DNA from: Symbiodinium natans
Taxonomy: Eukaryota > Sar > Dinophyceae > Suessiales > Symbiodiniaceae
DNA: 48,333 nt
Direction of reading: 5' to 3'
Assembly (NCBI GenBank): GCA_905221605.1
Contig: CAJNDS010000638.1
Coordinates: 52,501-100,833, forward strand
Part shown: piece after piece, positions 23,151 through 32,289 of the stretch
How positions within the stretch are numbered: position 1 is the first letter of the stretch
Layout of the letters: each line of letters opens with the position of its first letter
Program-made: the position numbers and the translations under genes
Notes under the pieces: generated by a model
Database searches by the model: none
Told to the model about the DNA's origin: nothing
What the model saw: the letters and a program-made list of their open reading frames with translations, nothing else

Positions 23151-23519
23151 CTGGGGGCTCCAAAGTTTCACCGAAGCAGACACCGAGCAGATGGGGGCCA
23201 ACATGTGCTCGCATCATGGAATGTGGGGGGACTGCAAGTGCCACATATACTTGACCTCTGTGAAACACTCACGGGGGCACCATCCCTAAGGGATCTGCAT
23301 GTCCTCCTGGTCCAAGAGGTGATCTGTGATGCCGGACTGCACAGGAGTTCACCTCACCGAGAAGCGACACGTCGGAGGAAGGGCGAACGATAACACATGG
23401 GGGACTACAACGCCGCGGCTCCCAACTACCCGATCACGACTCTAGACGCCGAAGAACACATGAAGGGGCAAGCAGTGATTAGAATAGAACCAACAACGCC
23501 GGCCAGAAAGGGGACATAG
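23151..23519 (+). pseudogene. LINE ORF2 endonuclease relic (APE/EEP domain), internally deleted
   Basis: In the same frame as ORF1, and directly after its TGA, the sequence reads through HRADGGQHV into ASWNVGGLQVPHILDL, the first motif of an exonuclease-endonuclease-phosphatase domain. VLLVQEVI follows, carrying the metal-binding Glu. A TAA at 23391-23393 interrupts, and the frame then resumes with MGDYNAAAPNYPITTLDAEE (from 23397), the conserved GD(F/Y)N block. The gap between the QE and GDYN motifs is about 30 residues, where the family has roughly 100, so part of the domain is deleted. The frame stops at 23517-23519. This nicks target DNA in intact elements; here it is dead. Confidence 0.75.
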
Positions 23520-23905
23520 AGTGGGGGACCTCAAGTGTGGTGTGTTTGTAGGATGCCGTCAAAACTTCCCCCTTTACTACTGGTTTGCAACGAGGAAAGC
23601 CACAACCCCTAGCCAGGCGGAGTAGACGAGCAGGGTAGTCAAGGAACAACTCTGCCGCGTACAGAAGGCATAGACTGCACAGGAAGTACAGAGTGGGAAA
23701 CCTCAACAAGTTGGGGAATTGCGGGGGGATTGGGGTTTGAAGGATTCAGGTTTCTTCAGGTTCACACACCGGGTAACATGAGGGGCACCACATTCCTGTG
23801 ACACGTTTGGTGGGCCACGAATACCGTGGGCCTTCCGTTCAGACGGACCCTTGGACGTCGCGCGCCTCTCGGGGCGGCCTTCCCTTCGGGGGGGGCTATG
23901 CGTGC
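23520..23905 (+). other. decayed LINE interior or unrelated filler
   Basis: No frame is convincingly coding. It lies between the endonuclease relic and the GA repeat, where the reverse transcriptase should be. A 3'-side stretch (23860-23905) is GC-rich. I see nothing else. Confidence 0.4.
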
Positions 23906-23907
<2 letters not shown>

Positions 23908-24004
<97 letters not shown>

Positions 24005-24011
24005 ACACACA
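23908..24011. repeat. (GA)n followed by (AC)n microsatellite
   Basis: About 93 bp of uninterrupted GA followed by a short AC run. It sits inside the LINE remnant. The Arg-Glu and Ser-Leu frames through it are artefacts. Confidence 0.95.
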
Positions 24012-24019
24012 GCTTGGCG

Positions 24020-24181
24020 CCACTCAGGGACAACGGGGTATGTTTAGCGGGGATGCAGGGGGATTTTTTTGGCACGAAAGTCCACGACCTCAGTTACGCT
24101 GTTCTCACACCGACCTTGGATACCATCTGGGCGCGCCTCGCGCGCGGGGGGGAGGGGGTCCGCTCCCCTCATGCTCCGTAG
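24020..24181 (+). pseudogene. LINE ORF2 C-terminal fragment and tail junction
   Basis: The frame [20 protein letters not shown], followed by DLSYAVLTPTLDTIWARLARG, reads like protein and ends SPHAP then TAG (24179-24181), directly followed by AAGAAGAAGAAGAAGAG. The ending PHAP-stop-(AAG)n recurs at 9565-9590. I infer that this is the C-terminus of the element's ORF2; no motif proves it. Confidence 0.4.
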
Positions 24182-24200
24182 AAGAAGAAGAAGAAGAGAC

Positions 24201-24511
24201 ACACAGCCGACCTTCACGACACCTAACCAGGGACAACCACCCCCGCAATCAGCACCACCGACCCAGGGGATTGAACTGGACGGAGAACACAGGCAGACGC
24301 AAGCCCACATCCAACAACCTCCAAACATGGCACACCAAGCACATCTCCAACAAGGAGAAATCATCCGTGCACTCATCTCCCTGGGCATGGACTAGGTCCA
24401 AGGCAGGCACAGAATTCAGGAAATGGGTGGGCCAATTCAAGGACCGGGGCAGACCGGAATTTAGAACTAACACGGACCAAGTCAGGAACAGGGAGGTCGG
24501 GATTCAGGTAC
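24201..24511 (+). other. Pro/Gln-rich coding-like fragment
   Basis: One frame reads PNQGQPPPQSAPPTQGIELD and later MAHQAHLQQGEIIRALISLG, ending at a TAG near 24393. The helix-like QAH...L pattern recurs in the relic at 25.0-26.1 kb, so the two may belong to one decayed gene. No known domain is present. Confidence 0.25.
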
Positions 24512-24515
24512 TCTG

Positions 24516-24755
24516 GGGTAGGGTTTAGGGTTTAGGGTTTAAGGTTTAGGGGTTAGGGTTTAGGGTTCAGGGTTCAGGGTTTAGGGTTTAGGGTTTACGG
24601 TTTAGGGCGTTTTAAGGCTTAGGCTTTTTTGGGATTAGGGCCTTCTTAGGGCTTAGGGTTTTTTTAGGGCTTGGGGCCTTGTAGGGTTTTTCTTGGGTTT
24701 AGGGCTTGAGGGCTTGGCGTTTTAGGGTTTAGGGCTTCTTTAGGGTTCAGGCCTA
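24516..24755. repeat. degenerate TTTAGGG telomere-like repeats
   Basis: A core of about ten near-perfect TTTAGGG copies (24519-24606) decays rightwards into TTTTAGGGCTT and TTAGGGTTT variants. It is in G-strand orientation and immediately precedes a unique segment. Confidence 0.85.
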
Positions 24756-24984
24756 CGTAATATAGTACATATCTACCTGACTTAAAGCTGCGTGGCCCAC
24801 ATGCACTAAGTCAGATCCATTGCTATCACATCTCGTACGCAAATATACAGACCTGGATATCGATCCCACCGCAACCAAGAGCCATTCTTTCTTGAAATCT
24901 TAGTTTTTCCTGAATTTGCTTTCAGGGTTCCCGAATTGGGGCTCTGCTGTTCCTGAAATTGGCCCTGGCAATTCCCGAAATATG

Positions 24985-26085
24985 TGCCTGAATCCGGCTC
25001 TTGGTTTCTGAATCGGTCTCCCGGTTCCTGAATTTATTTCCCCAATTGGTTGTTAGCCGCAAACCTGGGGAGAAGGAGAAGTCGCAGCAAAGCATGCACG
25101 CCACAGAATCACTTCCTTGCTCTCGCAACCGAGAGGCATACACCAGCCCGACTCGCACGAAGACACACTTGATAGAGCAACTGCAGCAGATTGCCGAACT
25201 CACAGCGATTGCACACCAAGCCCATACACTGGTAGTGCGAGCACCTGCAAGAAACCAGTTACTACCCACACAACCACACGAAAAAGAAGAACCCGCAACA
25301 AACCCACAACACACAACAACCCACCCTGCCGATGTTATCAGCCTATAGGCAAAACACCGCCCCACCACCACCCACACACTTCCAACAAGCTGTGCAAATG
25401 CTGTGGGAAGCAGTTCTTCCTGGAACAACAAGCGGCAGGCAGAACAACAGAAGCCATACAGCACATCCACTTGTGGATTGGCCAGCTCTGGGAAGCAGTC
25501 CTCATCGACAGCCAGCCTCCCACACACACAGCCACAGACACGCCACACCCCCGCGACGAACCACAACATGCGCCAGCACGGCCCGCACACCCCTCAGACC
25601 CTTCCACGAACAGACCGGCCAGGAACGAAACATTGGAAAACCCAGAGCTCGAGGAAGGCATCCAACTCGCCACAGAACTTTCCGACCACCGAGCGGGCTG
25701 GCCCCGACCACAAAGGAAGAGATGCGACAGTACCTGCACACCATCAGCTCCCTGTTCCAAGCAGCCATCAGGGGAAGCCAAGATTACCACCACCACAACC
25801 ACCCCAATCACGCACCCACCAAAAAAGGAAACTGAAGCCATGGCCCGTGGCGAACGAGCATGCAGGGAAGCTATCAAACTCCTACACGAGCTGATGGAAT
25901 TGGTGGGTGCAGGGCTCCGTCGGGAACACACAAGTGGAGTTCCGGAACAAATCAGCACCCGAGCCCACACGGCGAGGGAAGCCCACGAATTCCTCTTCGA
26001 GTCGATGCGAGAAAGGGAGGGTGAAACAAACCGACACGCCACCGTGGCCTCCACAGACCCTCGACTCCCACGACGACCGTGATTA
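24985..26085 (+). pseudogene. frame-broken Pro/Thr/His-rich coding relic with repeated helices
   Basis: Coding-like stretches alternate between two + frames: LIEQLQQIAELTAIAHQAHT (about 25169-25228), TTEAIQHIHLWIGQLWEAVL (about 25445-25504), TKEEMRQYLHTISSLFQAAI (about 25710-25769, other frame), ACREAIKLLHELMELVGAGL (25859-25918) and REAHEFLFESMRERE (25977-26021). Each is a short amphipathic helix, and they are joined by Pro/Thr/His linkers. The pattern suggests a protein of tandem helical repeats, now frameshifted, or one with unrecognised introns. No known family is recognised. It lies downstream of the LINE tail, so it may be the gag or ORF1-like part of a second element. Confidence 0.3.
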
Positions 26086-26310
26086 CCTGAGCACCGCAGA
26101 CGGCGTGACGGGGCAAGTAGTGGCTGAGGCTCACCAAAACCACGAAAAAGTTGTGTTCCTGTTCCCCGTCCACGGCGGTCCGGTTGTTTTGTTCCTTAAC
26201 CACGCTTTTCATGCCCTCCCTAATGACACTTCATTTGGAGCATTCGACCCCGAAAATGTGTTTGGTCAGTCGTGCTCGGGTGCCACCCCCCTTCAAAACA
26301 AGGACTGACA
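26086..26310 (+). CDS. candidate exon, unknown
   Basis: The frame reads VTGQVVAEAHQNHEKVVFLF and FLNHAFHALPNDTSFGAFDP before a TGA at 26306-26308. It is compact and protein-like with hydrophobic and polar alternation, but has no recognised domain. It is in a different frame from the end of the preceding relic. Confidence 0.2.
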
Positions 26311-27560
26311 GCGGCCTAGAACACAGGTACCAACAAACACTGCTGGGGCCGGGGTACCCTTGAGGGATCTTGAGGGTATTGAGGACATTGCCTCTGGTGC
26401 TGTGCTGACTCTAACGTGCTTGATCGGCTCCCAAAACTGGGATCACCCATGGAGTGCATTGTGTGGGACTCATTGCATGGGACTGCAGCACGTTCTCGCA
26501 GTGGGTTGAGAGGATTAGTGGCGTTCAGTATACAGCTGCAACCTGTCCGCTCACACTGGGTGCAGGTTTAGCAAGAGCGGCCCTGCTCAGCATGTCTTCT
26601 GCCGGAGCACCGTGCTCAAGGGATGAGTCCAAAATCAAAATGCTTCACAGAGCTTGACTGGGAGGGCTCAGCTTGTTGATACCATGAGTGACAGCTGCGA
26701 CTCTTAACGCAGCTTGAGGGCAGTATCATTTGCCGACCCTCGCCAGACTTCCCAGAAACATGACATGATGATGCCTGACTTGCAGAAACGTTTCCATCCC
26801 GGATGGCCAGATCATTAATTTCAATAGTGTGCGAGCGTTACAGAGATGCTGCATAGTGCAAGTGAACATTCCGCAGCTCCCTGTTGCTTAGGCCGGCGCT
26901 AAAGCCCGAAATCGGACACACACAGCTGTGGGTGCAGGGAGAGTGAGCAGTAGAGAAAAAGAGCCATGTCTGCTCAAAGAACCAGACTCTCTGTACACGC
27001 CGTCTCACCAACTGGACCTGTAAAGCGCGCCCCTTGGGGCAGCGCCAATAGGGACTATGTGCTCTGGAAGGAAGAAAGGAAGAAAGGCAACCTTCAGGCA
27101 GCGCCGAGGAGACATTCACGTCGATGCACAAACCTAAAATGACACCAATCACTTGTTTTAATTATGATCCGGTGCCCTCTTTTGGAAGATGTCTATGTTT
27201 TGTGTTTTGGCATGAATTTATGGGTGCGACATGCGGATTTCTGAATCAGGGCTTCACGCCTCGCTTAAGCCGTTTTGACCCCATTCGTGAGCAAGGGCCC
27301 CAGCTAAGGAATCCACGGGTTTGTGGGAATTTCAATGATGCCCTCCCCCCCCCACCCCCCCACCTGTTTCACGAAGTTCCCCACTCCTCCCTTGAATGGC
27401 GGAATGGCGGGCGCGGGTCAAAAGTCTAGGTATGTAAATGGCTCCCGAGCGTCTTTTCGCGAAATAAGGTTTGTAACAAAACCGTTCTGCTTGCAACAAG
27501 CAGCGTCCGCGACAAACCTGCGCGACAAGCCCCTTTGGGAACTGCAACCTTCGACTACGC
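26311..27560. other. no supported gene
   Basis: Short frames only. Poly-C runs (CCCCCCCCCACCCCCCC) lie at about 27343-27360. Nothing else was seen. Confidence 0.5.
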
Positions 27561-27561
27561 A

Positions 27562-27612
27562 GGCATTAGGATATAGGGCTTAGGGTTTAGGATTTAGGTT
27601 TTAGGGTTGAGA
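27562..27612. repeat. short degenerate TTTAGGG stretch
   Basis: Six or seven variants (ATTAGGATATAGGGCTTAGGG, TTTAGGATTTAGG, TTTTAGGG) lie just upstream of the coding-like block at 27.7 kb. Confidence 0.75.
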
Positions 27613-27685
27613 AAACGGCCATGTTGCTGTTGCAGGATGGGTTTCGTATCTCGATATCATAGGCGGACGGCTGAAACCCAAGGTA

Positions 27686-28115
27686 ATGGTGCTAATCGTC
27701 GTCGCCATCGCTGCAGTAAGCCGCATGGCTCGTGATGGCAAGCATCATGAATCGTGGCGGTTGGGAGATCCTACCGGTTGTATGCTTTGGTTTACAAATT
27801 GGGTGGGGGTTCCCACCATGTTCAGAAACTCAGAGATTCAGAGTAGATCAGATTGAGTCTGGTCAAGACACCAAGTTCATGTGTAAGTTCATACTGTCTT
27901 GCAAAAACAGCATAGGTGCTTGGCAAGCAGTGGCGGTACTTTTTGGACTATTCATCTTCTTGACGTTTGTGGGCTGCGTTGGCGTCGCCGGCTACAATGC
28001 TATTGCAGGGGATTCGAACGAAGCCGGCGAAGAAACCGACGCCCATGTGCCTTGGCATCTCTGGCCTGATCCGAAGGAAAGTTCAAGCAAGGAGCTTGGA
28101 CGGACTACGAACTAG
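27686..28115 (+). CDS. candidate gene: two overlapping frames, one with a membrane helix
   Basis: A first frame starts at ATG 27686 (MVLIVVAIAAVSRMARDGKH, hydrophobic start, 57 codons). A second frame then carries a stretch from about 27845 to a TAG at 28113-28115: CKNSIGAWQAVAVLFGLFIF followed by LTFVGCVGVAGYNAIAGDS, then an acidic, Pro/Trp-containing tail (AHVPWHLWPDPKESSSKELG). The hydrophobic run of about 22 residues is a likely transmembrane helix. The two frames probably belong to separate exons of a small membrane protein; I could not fix the junction. No family is recognised. Confidence 0.35.
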
Positions 28116-28229
28116 CCGTTTGTTGAGCCTTCTGAATCTGAATCGCGAACCTGACTTGAAGCGCGGCAACGAGCTAACCTAAATCCTGAAGAACATCCTG
28201 AGAAATCATTGTATTCCCTTACAAAATCT

Positions 28230-28381
28230 TTCAGATGTTGCAAAGCCACCCATGTGCCACGGCCTGGGCATCCCAGGCTGGCAACGGAGCTGTGGTTAAG
28301 AAGTCGGGCGGAGTGATGAGCGGGATCAGCAAGGTGGCTTACTTGTTCAGCTCTACCTTTGCAGCTGTAGCTTGTAGGTAG
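28230..28381 (+). CDS. candidate exon, unknown
   Basis: The frame reads ATAWASQAGNGAVVKKSGGV followed by MSGISKVAYLFSSTFAAVAC to a TAG at 28379-28381, with AGGTAG near the end that could hold a donor. It is of good protein character and mildly hydrophobic at the end. It is likely the same gene as the membrane-helix exon 120 bp upstream. No domain is recognised. Confidence 0.3.
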
Positions 28382-29090
28382 CTTGCTTGTTTTTGCTGTA
28401 TGCCGGTTAGGACCAGGAGGTTAGGACCAGGAGGTTTAGCAGCAGTTGTCGCAGTAATCGAAACGCAAGCGACGCGAGGTCCTGTTCGGCTACGGCAAGT
28501 GCGTTGCAAAGGTGCTTTTGTATCCTGTCAGAGCCGTCGGTGTTTCTGGGCGGCAGTCTGTGAGGAATCGGACGACGGTCTTGTGTCAGTTGGTCCCTGT
28601 TCAAGTTCCCCTGCACATCCCTCGGGCCCAATCCACGGAAACATCTTCTTCTCAAGGTCAACAACAAAATCCTAGCTTAGATGTTTGCAGGGCCTGTAGC
28701 AAGTGCATGGTATTCAAGTATACCTAAGCTGTTTAAGTTTGTTGTGCTTGTCGACAGTTGAGTGGTGTTCTTGGAAACTCTCGATTCCCGTCCTCTCTGC
28801 TGTAAAGGGACATACTCATTCATGGGGTTATTCAGATGTCAGTTTCCTAGCAGCCAGCTCAGGCTTTCGTCAAGGCCATCTTCAGCAACAACACCAATCA
28901 TACGGGACGGGGCGTCGGGTTTGTAGGTCCCCGATAGGTTCGCCATCGGACAAGCAAGACGCTTGGCATGGCGCTTGTATATAGCGCCAAGATGCCGAAG
29001 GCACCTTGTTCTGGACTGTTGCATCTTTTTTAGTACTTCACGCGTGTCCAGAACGTGGGGGCTCAGGAGAGGTAAGGGGGGCAACCTGCG
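28382..29090. other. no firm gene
   Basis: Tandem GGTTAGGACCAGGA copies lie at about 28405-28436. Coding-like frames of 70-90 codons lie on both strands between 28400 and 28730, and none is convincing. Confidence 0.4.
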
Positions 29091-29483
29091 ATGAGGCCAT
29101 TGCGGCCCAAGTTGGAGGGCGTACAACCCCTGACTACCCGTACTACCCCTTGTCCGCTCGGATCCCTGACGGCCTCCTGGCAGAAAGAGGTTGCTGTCGA
29201 CAGACCAGAGCTTCCGTCCCATTACTGGCAAAAAGGAAAAGACTTGCCCGGCCACCGTAAACCCGAAACGGTGCAATACGATAGTTTTTTTCTCTGCGCA
29301 CGAGAGCCATCACCCGAAGAAGCGAGGCAATATCATACCCAGTGCCAAGAGGCTGCAAAACTTCGGCGTTTCACATGGATCTTAGCAGCAGCAGCAGCCT
29401 TCTCGAGGCCTCAAGCCTCTCAATTAGCATCATACAGAGTCGCCGCACGCCGCATGCAGATTGGGCGCTACCGAACCTTCTAA
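29091..29483 (+). CDS. candidate 130-aa ORF
   Basis: It is ATG-started. The second half reads EPSPEEARQYHTQCQEAAKL and TWILAAAAAFSRPQASQLAS with a basic C-terminus (RVAARRMQIGRYRTF). This looks protein-like, with a short hydrophobic patch. No domain is recognised. It may be a single-exon gene or an exon. Shorter frames overlap on the minus strand. Confidence 0.25.
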   Translation: MRPLRPKLEGVQPLTTRTTPCPLGSLTASWQKEVAVDRPELPSHYWQKGKDLPGHRKPETVQYDSFFLCAREPSPEEARQYHTQCQEAAKLRRFTWILAAAAAFSRPQASQLASYRVAARRMQIGRYRTF

Positions 29484-30183
29484 AGCCTTCACCATCCTTC
29501 ACTGCCTTTCTTTTCTTCTTGAACTTGGCGGGTACTCTAATATACACTCTCTGCTGTCTGGACATCGTGCCCGAAGCCTCGCGTGTGCAAGTGTGAGAGT
29601 CGAAACCCCTAAGCGCTTGCAAAACGAAGACGCGCATATGTCTTCTCTATGACCACGCAAAAAGTGCTTCTTCTTCAGCCCTGCGGGGGATCTTTTTGCA
29701 ATATGTTTCATGTTCCAAGGCACGATCACAGTTGCAGAGCTGACGGACGGCAAGAGAGTTGAAGACGACAACAACTACTACAACTACTGGACGGGGTCCT
29801 GATTTCAATAATTGAAGCATTTGAAATTTGAATTCCCTTTAAGAACCGGATGGCTTCAGGGTTTTCGTGTTGGGAACTGTTGGGGCTCATCGGATGCAAT
29901 TCGAGCACTTGCAGTGGCGTTCATGTGCATCACCAAAAGTAGGGCTCGAGTCTCTCGGCGACTTGACCGTCGCGATTCATGAGCGCTGTCTTGAGCCGTT
30001 ACCGAGCTGACTGCAGGTAAGCATGCGGACATGCATGTTGAATCATGTTCAGATTGCGTTTTATGCGTGCGCGCACATGTGTGGCCCAAGCAGCTCGACG
30101 CTGTAGCTACTAGACCTTGAGTGCCCGGTCATTTTCGGATATTCTACCATATTGCATTTACCGTGCTGGCCTACAGGGCCACA
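29484..30183. other. no supported gene
   Basis: Only short frames on both strands. Nothing else was seen. Confidence 0.5.
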
Positions 30184-30318
30184 ATGACAACGGCAGCCCA
30201 TGTGGTGGCTGCTCTGGCATGCCTTCTGGCGCTCGTGCGGGCATTGGCCCCGACCGAGTGCCCAGCAAGCTCGCCAAGTTTGCTGCAGGCCCGGCGCGAT
30301 GATCTTCAGAGTGTGCCT
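30184..30318 (+). CDS. candidate first exon with signal peptide
   Basis: From an ATG at 30184 the frame reads MTTAAHVVAALACLLALVRA and LAPTECPASSPSLLQARRDD, a textbook signal peptide (short N-region, hydrophobic core, AxA-like cleavage site) followed by a hydrophilic segment. The frame stays open to 30346. A donor may lie at CAGAGTGTGCC near 30307. A secreted or membrane-system protein is implied. It is probably the start of the gene that continues in the next entries. Confidence 0.4.
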
Positions 30319-30399
30319 AGGACGTGCATTAGCAACTACTCATATTGAAATTTTGGGGTCTTGGTTTCTTTTCCAACAAGACAAGTACTTGTTTGTCTC

Positions 30400-30777
30400 C
30401 AAGAGGTTACTTGGGAACCCGCCAGGTGCTCAGCGTAGTGGAGCACCTGGAGAGTGCTGTCGAACGCCTGGAGAAGCGGGACGCGGGCTTACAGCAGGAG
30501 CCCCAGAAGTTAGAGGAGGAGGACGCTTGCAAAGGCCCGGAGGCACCATGGACAGCACCACAGGCACGATCTCCCACATGTCCGGCCGGTCGAAACCCAC
30601 GGAGGCCTTCTCTTTTGAGTGCGAGGTCACCGCCCACCAAGCAGCCGGTGTGATGCTTGCAAGCAGCGTGACGGTAGCCGCCGACCTCCTCAGCTACAGT
30701 TCGGCCACGCTGCTTTTCCATGCCCATGGCTCCGAGGCGCCCCTGACAACCGGCACCGGCTCCTTGGGGACGAAATA
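30400..30777 (+). CDS. candidate exons: coiled coil, then beta-rich segment
   Basis: After an acceptor-like CGCCAG the frame starting GTGCTCAGC reads VLSVVEHLESAVERLEKRDA and GLQQEPQKLEEEDA, a short coiled coil. From about 30545 a different frame (from ATG 30548) is the protein-like one: FSFECEVTAHQAAGVMLASS, SVTVAADLLSYSSATLLFHA, to a TAA at 30776. A missed intron or a frameshift lies between them near 30530-30545. No family is certain. Confidence 0.3.
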
Positions 30778-30867
30778 ATCCAAGAGATGGGTTCTTGGTC
30801 CAAGATTCCGAAGTGATCCGAAGTTGGGGTACGTAACCCTAACATTCGGGTTCGTTTGGTCCCCGAG

Positions 30868-31175
30868 GTTGGTCCAACTTCGAGTTGGGCTGTGCTCCGG
30901 AGGTAGCGTGGCTGACCGTGAGCGCCGCCACGGGCGTCCTCAGCTACGTGGACCGGAAGAGAATCAAACGCATGCCAAAGCCGCAGCCAAAGCTCAACAG
31001 ACAAACTGAAAGCTTGTGGAGCCTTAGCTACTGCCCTGTCCTTCAGAAGCAGGACCAGGGGTCGAAGGCCGGCGGCATCTCCGCGGTCGATGACAAGTTT
31101 TACTCCCAGGATGGGGCTGTTTGTGCTGTCACCGCTTGGCAGGGCCACAAGAAGCATCCCGGCGGGTTCCGCTAG
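30868..31175 (+). CDS. candidate exon with Ig-like (He_PIG-type) motif
   Basis: After a possible acceptor (CCCCGAG, then GT) the frame reads GWSNFELGCAPEVAWLTVSA and ATGVLSYVDRK. The pattern L-T-V-x-A-A-T-G-V-L-S resembles the core of putative Ig-like repeats found in secreted proteins. A later stretch (GGISAVDDKFYSQDGAVCAV) is also protein-like. The frame ends at TAG 31173-31175. It is likely part of the same secreted gene as the signal-peptide exon, by order and strand only. Confidence 0.3.
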
Positions 31176-31679
31176 TGTGCCCGGGTGAGGTTCATAGAGT
31201 ATACAGGGCTCAGAGTTTTAGGGGTCTGTTGCAAAGAGGGCCGTATAGACATGATGGTCGAAGCAAGCTGAAACTGGTCCATAAATCTGAGGCACCAGGT
31301 ATCCTTTGTGGCGATTCGACCTCGGCCGTGGTCAACGCTCGAGCTCCTTGACGACACCTTATTCTGTCGGTTGCAGGAGGCCAGATACTCATTCAAAACC
31401 GTGTAAACGTACGTGCCATTACCCCTTTAAACCAGAAGCCCTTAACGTCCCTACGACTTCGTAAATGTGCCCTTCGACCATTGCCCACTCGAAAAACTGC
31501 TAGGAACAGTCGCTTTGGCAAAAGCGTGCCGCGTCTTAACCCCTCAACCACAGCTGTAAGGTATGACTTCAGTGCCGTGGCTGTGACCATGGGAGAAGAG
31601 TTGCACCCTTTCGCCCCGAAGCCTCACACACAGCAAGGCCTTATGAAGCCGTGGCAACTTGGAGAGAATTGGACTTGTG

Positions 31680-31775
31680 CAGGGTTTAGGGTTTAGGGTT
31701 TTGGGATGAGCTCGCTGTAGGGTTAGGGCCGTTAGGGCTTTGGTTCTTTAGGGCTTTAGGGTTTTAGGGCCTCTT
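31680..31775. repeat. degenerate TTTAGGG repeats
   Basis: Two clean TTTAGGG copies are followed by variants (TTTGGGAT, GTTAGGGCC, CTTTAGGGTTTTAGGG), in G-strand orientation. It lies between coding-like islands, so it may be intronic. Confidence 0.8.
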
Positions 31776-31787
31776 CAAGGGCGTACA

Positions 31788-32153
31788 ACATGGCCTGCGG
31801 CGTCAGCGGCGCCGGCAGCCAGACGAAGTTCTCCTTCGACCGCGTGCTGAGCATGGGCCGCTCGTCGCGATAGGTTTTCTAGGTTGGCAGAGTCGCGTTC
31901 CGTCTCCGGAGTCCTTGCAGCTTCAGTACTCCTTGTACAATTAGCACATTGGGATCCGAACTTGATTATGAACGTTCCGACTGTGGAGAGAGGGGTTTCT
32001 GGGACGGGTGAGCCCTTTGAAGGCCTCTTGGCCGGACACCCAGTGGTGGAGATCTCCATGGAGGGAGAGATTACTGTGGCCCCAGCGGTGTCCTTGGGCA
32101 CCCGAGCTGCAGCGACAAATAACCTGCTAAAGCCTGAGCCCAAAACCTCCTAA
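31788..32153 (+). CDS. candidate exons, unknown
   Basis: A short frame at about 31788-31871 reads YNMACGVSGAGSQTKFSFDR and VLSMGRSSR then TAG. A second from about 31886 reads VSGVLAASVLLVQLAHWDPN and later PVVEISMEGEITVAPAVSLG, ending at TAA 32151-32153. CTTGGCAG just before 31887 is a possible acceptor. Both look like protein but match no family I know. An equally long minus-strand frame exists, so strand is not proven. Confidence 0.2.
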
Positions 32154-32289
32154 GGTCTTGCGAGTTGGGGTCTTCGGCATGGGGAATTGCTGGATTCACG
32201 CTTCGTTTAGGGCTTTGTGGTGCTTGGGGTTTAGGCCTTGAGCCCTGAATTCCCGACATCAAAAATCGCGCTGTTTTGGTGAGAGACAA

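Larger units (their letters stand above)
21863..24200 (+). mobile_element. non-LTR retrotransposon (LINE), internally deleted
   Basis: In order: a coding 5' segment; ORF1 (22137-23150); the start of an APE-type endonuclease in the same frame after one TGA; a later endonuclease block with GDYNAAAP; a break and a GA microsatellite; a C-terminal coding piece; and a stop followed by (AAG)n as a tail. The reverse transcriptase is missing, so this copy cannot move on its own. The ORF1-endonuclease order, the GW-E-DT domain, and the (GAA)n tail match what I know of dinoflagellate LINEs. The 5' and 3' borders are approximate. Confidence 0.75.

Noticed and set aside
23703-24100. Long frames of Arg-Glu and Ser-Leu repeats on both strands
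   Set aside because: They are translations of the (GA)n microsatellite; only the short C-terminal piece after 24020 is kept as a possible LINE remnant.
31788-31871. Kinesin-like start (KFSFDRVL resembles FxFDxVF)
   Set aside because: No P-loop or switch motifs follow in any frame, and the match is too short.
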